A DNA stretch of 64,000 bases from NCBI GenBank assembly GCA_026874595.1, contig CM049316.1, positions 75,375,676 to 75,439,675 on the forward strand, in the 5' to 3' direction. Below the pieces are notes generated by a model, which ran no database searches, was not told where the DNA came from, and saw only the letters and a program-made list of their open reading frames with translations. Each line of letters opens with the position of its first letter. The stretch's first letter is position 1. The DNA comes from Sipunculus nudus. Lineage: Eukaryota > Annelida > Sipuncula > Golfingiida > Sipunculidae. Of the stretch, positions 58,825 to 64,000 are shown piece by piece. The position numbers were made by a program, and so were the translations under genes.

Positions 58825-61800
58825 ATAGTTGGTGACAGAATGAAAAGCTCCAGAATGACCAAGGTAAGATGAATTAGCTTGTGTTGAATCTGTTTTAATT
58901 CTCAGAACTTTACATTACAACCTTGTGTTGAATCAGCTTTAATTCCCACAATTTTAAGCAATCCTGTGAGCTTATGCGATAGCGCGGCGTCCACCGTCCA
59001 TGGCTGGCTGTCCGCCATCCATGGCTGTCAGTCAGAAACCGTCAGAGCTAGCAGCTCTAAATTGCATGTAAGAATTAGTCACATGTGAAACTTGGTGGCC
59101 TAGAGCTTATTATTGGGTATCTGCATTAATATAGTTTTTTTTTTTTAAAAAAAAAGCTTAAAAACCTTTAAAATCTTCATCTCTGAAACTCCAGCCAAAT
59201 TGTCCAATATTTCACAGAAATGTTCCCTTTCCAGATCGGTAATTTTATAACGAGTTACAAGAAGTTGAACTGCTTTTGCATGCTAAAATTACAGTCTCAG
59301 ATACGGCTGGAGCTATCATCATCAAATTTTATGTAAATGTTGGTCACTTGAGTCATATCTGAAATTCAGGTGTTGGTGGCGCCACCTGCATTGGTATTTT
59401 TGGGCGGGGGTCAACAGTGCCCGAAGCATACAGAGGGCTACAAAAAACTTCTTCTCTGAAAGCGTACAGCCAAATTGTTTAATATTGCACAGGAATGCTC
59501 CTAGGGTAGTGCTTTCTTAATTTTGTTCAAATGGTCTCTGTTCAATGACTTTTTGGCCAAGTTATGGGAAGCTGAATATAGTCAAAGGTTAAAGCATCCC
59601 ATTTCTGACAAAAAAATCATCATAAAAACACTGGGTCAAATTCTTTAATCTCACAGTCACACATGAATGATCCTTAGATGTTGATAATTCAAATTCGTTC
59701 AAATGGTTTTGAATCAGTGATTTTCTTAGATTTTATACAGGAAGAGTTAAAAAAAATTTAAAATCTTCTTCTCAAAAACTTTCCAGTTAAATTGTCCAAT
59801 ATTTCACAGAACTGATCCCTAGAACAATCTCTCACAAATTTGTTTGAATGGCTCCAGTTCGATGATTTACCAAGTTACAGGAGGTTTTACTTAGTCATCT
59901 GTGCAAAAGAGCATACTAAACTTAAAATCTCAGAAACAGCTGGAGCTGTCATCACCAAATTTTATGCCAATGTTTGTCACATGAGTCGTATATGAAATTA
60001 AGGGGTTTGGTAGCGCCAACTACATTGATCTTTTTTAAACAAGCAAAAATGTAAGTTTAGGCTCTTCTAGCTTATACACTGTTTTACAAAAAAACTTTTA
60101 ATCTGATTGGTTTAAACTTTACAAGAATTGTTCTTTGGTATTGTTTTGTCAGTTTTATAAGAATAAATTGGGTAAATGCTGCTTTAAAAAAGCAGTGTAG
60201 CCAATTGAAAAAGGCTCTCATTGTTTGAAAACAGATTTGGCAGCATGGCAAGTTTCAAAATGTCAAGTGAAGAGGTCAATCAGTGCACCCAGGTGCAGTC
60301 CAGACATCACCATGGCAACTGACCTGGCTCTGCCTGGTGTTCAGATACAGTCTAGACGTCTAGAGTATGTGAACCTGCCAACTTTGTCAGATTCACAGTA
60401 GGTCAAGTTACGCTCTGTATCTATAAATAACTGCCAGCCATTTCAGATTTTCCAACAGGTCAAGATTCTGTAGGAGCCAGTGGTGTGGTTGCATGTGGCA
60501 CATTAGGTACCCTTGACCTGGGGGAAAGCTGAGCCTCCATTGCCAGGACTCATGAATAGGTGTGACTCAATACCAAGGCTAATAGAGAACCTTGTTCTTA
60601 GATTTTATAGGGAAAAAGCTAAAAACATTTTAAAATGTTCTTCTCCGAAACCATGCTGCCAAATTGCCCATTCATCTGTCCCAATATCCCTCCCTGGCAA
60701 AAAGAACATATCCGAAATATCCTGACTGATACATCCTAGTTTTAAAAATGTCCTAGTCCGAAACTTCCATTTGACTGAAATCATAATGACTAAGGTAGAT
60801 ATGTAGGAAATGAGAGGATCAATATAAAATTTTAAAAATAAACATTCATACACCCAAACTTTGCACAGGTTTGCACTAGGCCCTATAGGCCTGGTTCCAT
60901 TACAAGATCATCTGGAATCTGTTGACATTCCTAGACCCTTACATGACAAGAATGTCTCAAATCTGTTTAAATTCTCAGAACTTCCCATTACAAGATTGCC
61001 TTGAATCTGTTGAAGTTTCTTGTTATAGCCATGCTAATTTAGTGCTCATTTATATAAGCATATTTTTGGCCAGTTGTGTGCAAAATAAAGGTCACCATGA
61101 CCTACTTTTAGGTTTCTAAGGAGATTTGGCCAGAACCTCCTTGGTTGTTGTGTTATAAGATTCTAGGCCTAACATATATTTATAATGTCTGACTGTGTGA
61201 TTGTTCAAAATCATTTTTCTAGCAAGATCCTCATCTGTTAATATTTAACTATCCTTCATATTCTTCGTAAGGCCATCCTTAAAAAGTTCTGTGTTGGGGC
61301 TAACCCAGCCGGTCGTGATTTTTGGCTGCGGCTGGAATTTTTTTTTTTGACATATCTGCAAATTAATAATTTTATATGATCTGCCGCAAGCACCTGGGCC
61401 CGTAAAAATCTGCCTTCATGTGCTAGAAAAATAGTCCTTCTATTGCATTTTTAGATGCACTTAATTTCAATAATGAAAGGTATTACCCAACGTCGCCGAT
61501 CGTTTAATTTGAGCCCTAACAATTAGTCAGGTTGTGCCTATATATATACACGTGGAACGATCGCTACACTCGTGCGCGAGAGTAGAAAAACTGCCGGGAA
61601 ACCGCCATCAAATTTCGTTGTTCTGGCGAAACAGGCTGAAAAAAAATATTGAGCATTAGAAATGGTTCTTATTTGATTTCAAATAAAGCAGAAGCTTACC
61701 GCTGTCGCATTAACTGATTAAATGAAAGTTCTCTCGACATTCATACTGTCAACTGACCAATGTTGGCATTTAAACCATGTGACAAGTTGATTTGCATAAG

Positions 61801-64000
61801 CACGTGCCTGGCCTACGCAAACGTTCTTGTGATTGGCGGAGCGGTCACGCGTCATAGCCAGAGAGCCAATAAGATGTCCGTAGTAAAAGTTCACCCCATA
61901 TGACTTCATTCATCACTATTTTGGCGGAAAAATGTTCACTGACATCGTGTCGCTTACGCAACACTCACGGTGGCACCGTGAGTAGGCCTATATCAAGCAA
62001 ATGAGGCGGGCCTATTTAATGGAATCTGCAACTGACGATGTGTAACGCACGATCTCCACAAATCAGATGTTTGGTATTACAAGAATTGCGTGATTTCGTC
62101 AGTTCTGTGGCGATCATGACAGGGTTTTGCGAGGTGTCTGACGCATCGTTTCTACCGGCCACAACTGATCAGAACAGGTATAACATATAAGCGACTGTAT
62201 TTTTTTTTTATGTGTTTCTTTTTAACTGCCTTTGTAAATTTATTTCATTTTATTAATAGCTTTTATAATAAACAGATATTTCCTGACCGTACGGCATTTC
62301 TTGTTTAGACGTAGACGAGATAGAGATCAACATTGCTCGCTCAGTCATTAATTACAGAAAAATACTAGAATATCAGCAAAAGCTGACAAAAGCCCTCAGC
62401 CAAAAGAGCAGTATTTATGGGTGGTAACAGTAACAAGTATTCATGTAATATTTGTTCTCACATGGATGTATATCTGTACATATGTCTTTTGTTCAAGTTG
62501 TGAATTGGAACTAGAGAGGTATGAACTTTGTGTGTCTGGCCCCAGTCTTTGTGAGTCATGCAGCACTTTCGAGATCATCAAGGCCAATGACCATTCCATA
62601 TTCCAAAACAATCCATCCAGTGGTTCCTTAGAAATAAGCTCCTAATTTTTTTTCTATTATAAGCTCTGTGACCTTGGGTCATCCATCTTGGAACTTGACC
62701 GAGATTTTGTTGATATGTATCAGCACCAAAGAAATGAAATTTCTGTGTTGAATACTTTTGGAGATATCCTCCTCACATGGTAAATGTTAACACAAGCCGG
62801 TTATTTTCTATAATTTGCTCTAAAACGTCGAGAAATAAGTCAAGGTCACCCATCTTCGAACTTGACCAAGATTTTGTTTGTATATACATCAACACCGAAG
62901 AAATAAAATTCCTAATCAGGGTACCGACATCTAATATATGGTTTCATCTTTCAAAAAGTACAGTTTTACATATATAAACATTTTATATATTCTACTACCT
63001 TATTAGGCATTGACTATTACTAAAGAGTTCATTTATTACCGTCCTTCTTAATTATACCTCTTCACTTGCAAAGGAAATCTCAAACTGCACTCATTCCTAC
63101 AATTCTGGAACTCGCATACAACACAAAATAAAATTGTCTGCAAATTCATGTGAGATCCAGAACAAGGCTTACAGGCCTAATGCGAACCTGTGCAATGCGA
63201 TATACATCAGTTATAATGCTTCCATGATAACATGCTTGACCATTATTGGAAAAGTACTTGATAACTTTTCAAATACATGAATGTTTGACATGTACATGTT
63301 CAAAGCATGTACTAAAACATTTTAAACCCAAGTACAGGATTTTAAGCCTGTAATAAAACACAAAATCTGTTCAGAGATACCTTGTTGTGCATGTTTCAAT
63401 GGTATCGAGGCAAGGAATGAATGCAGTACGGGTATGTTATTTGACATAAACCTCGCATATGCTAATATCTGGTAAAAAAAGGTGTATTAAACTCCAGATC
63501 CTCCTTTAAAAAAAATATTTTTTCCTCCCTACCTGATGACTTTTTTTGGACCAATGTTAGCCCCAACACAGAAATTTTTAAGGATGGCCTAAGTTATCCC
63601 GGAGACACCACAATGTTAGCTTAGAGTTAGACTCACAAAAATCCTATGAATTTTCATGAAACTCATTTACATACACCGTACATAACTACCAGTAGAGTTT
63701 CTCACCTGAATTACCTTTACATGAAAATTCATGGGTATTTATAAGGTCAGAGGTCACCAGATACACCACATACAATTATACATGTTTGTGGTGCTCTGTT
63801 TTTTTTAATTTGACTTGTCCACCATGTTTCACCAACATGTTTCTGTATTAGAGAAGCACTCGGTCATCAAGGTCGTTGACCCGCATGACCCAGGAAGTAG
63901 AACGAGCCTCGCAGGCCAGAAGCAGCCCCAACCACAGTGGTCGGAGTTCATGTACATCAGAAAGCAACATGGAGCAGAAAATCAGTCCACCAGTAGAGTC
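58825..64000 (+). CDS. 5' part of an unidentified Ser/Arg-rich protein gene, partial (two predicted exons)
   Basis: Exon 58,825-58,863 is bounded by TTTTTTTATTTGCAG and a perfect donor AAG|GTAAGA. It contains ATG in frame (MKSSRMTK) and ends in phase 0. Exon 63,852-64,000 starts after a pyrimidine-rich TTAG and is open in phase 0 to the window edge (RSTRSSRSLTRMTQEVERAS, ending MEQKISPPVE). Joined, they give a basic Ser/Arg-rich N-terminus like a nuclear localisation region. I do not recognise the family. The intron of about 5 kb holds tandem repeats and the Harbinger-like element. The joining is inference. Confidence 0.45.
58960..60060. repeat. Interspersed repeat with tandem-like units
   Basis: It starts with GTCCACCGTCCATGGCTGG-type words. 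Blocks like CCAAATTGTCCAATATTTCA, GAATG-TCC and CAAATGG-T recur at about 59,190, 59,470, 59,640 and 59,790. It contains GGTGGCGCCACCTGCATTGG at about 59,375, so it belongs with the other GGCGCC repeats. Confidence 0.6.
61271..63589. mobile_element. 2.3-kb PIF/Harbinger-like element
   Basis: The inverted ends start GGCCATCCTTAAAAA and match over about 35 bp with one mismatch (61,271-61,306 and 63,555-63,589). TAA flanks both sides (61,268-61,270 and 63,590-63,592). A 3-bp TAA/TTA duplication with GGCC ends is typical of PIF/Harbinger. No transposase is readable. It contains a CpG-rich part (about 61,480-62,170) and exon-like blocks. Confidence 0.8.
62116..62405 (+). other. Exon-like blocks inside the Harbinger-like element
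   Basis: An ATG after CpG-rich sequence starts MTGFCEVSDASFLPATTD and runs into a donor-like AACAG|GTATAA near 62,178. After TTGTTTAG at about 62,308 a frame reads DVDEIEINIARSVINYRK. The phases do not fit each other, so a spliced product is not supported. The composition still looks coding. Confidence 0.25.

Noticed and set aside
60250-60300. Exon-like block with ATG (MASFKMSSEEVNQCTQ) before GTGCAG
   Set aside because: Weak donor, no partner exon in phase, and it sits at the edge of a repeat-rich intron.
1-64000. tRNA and rRNA genes
   Set aside because: I saw no cloverleaf with A and B boxes and no rRNA-like conserved blocks.

Overview
The window is eukaryotic, AT-rich, gene-poor and heavy with transposable elements. 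It has spliced genes with GT/AG introns, long (TA)n microsatellites, non-LTR retrotransposon relics, Helitron-type 3' ends, hAT-like and Harbinger-like non-autonomous elements, and a TRIM-like coiled-coil/propeller relic. This fits a marine invertebrate such as a mollusc, lancelet or hemichordate. I cannot name the species from sequence alone.

The main architecture is a direct segmental duplication. Copy A (about 1-16,760, running off the left edge) and copy B (about 30,785-46,360) are collinear. Each carries, in the same order, a BTB/BACK/kelch-like gene on the minus strand, a shared 36-bp minisatellite, a small coding-like relic, and a four-exon histamine-N-methyltransferase-like gene on the plus strand. 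The two copies have decayed in opposite ways. Copy A has a wrecked BTB gene and an intact methyltransferase-like gene. Copy B has an intact BTB gene and a wrecked methyltransferase-like gene (lost start codon, lost splice acceptor, two nonsense codons, one frameshift). Together the pair keeps one working version of each gene. Many transposons sit in only one copy, so the other copy supplies the empty site.

Between the copies (16,760-30,700) lie a CR1/L2-like reverse-transcriptase remnant, an L1-type ORF1 remnant, AT-rich repeats, GGTGGCGCCACC-bearing repeats, and a broken TRIM-like gene. To the right of copy B (46,360-58,800) there is almost only repeat sequence. It includes two Helitron-type 3' ends, a 280-bp tandem array, nested inverted-repeat elements and a 910-bp hAT-like element with an exact 8-bp target duplication. 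From 58,825 the 5' end of an unidentified plus-strand gene can be inferred, with a 39-nt exon and an exon running off the right edge. A 2.3-kb Harbinger-like element lies in the intron between them.

The most notable small signals are two 67-nt hammerhead-ribozyme motifs beside (TA)n tracts, each damaged at a different essential position, and an in-frame TAG in the intact kelch-like gene followed by 112 more open codons in the same frame.
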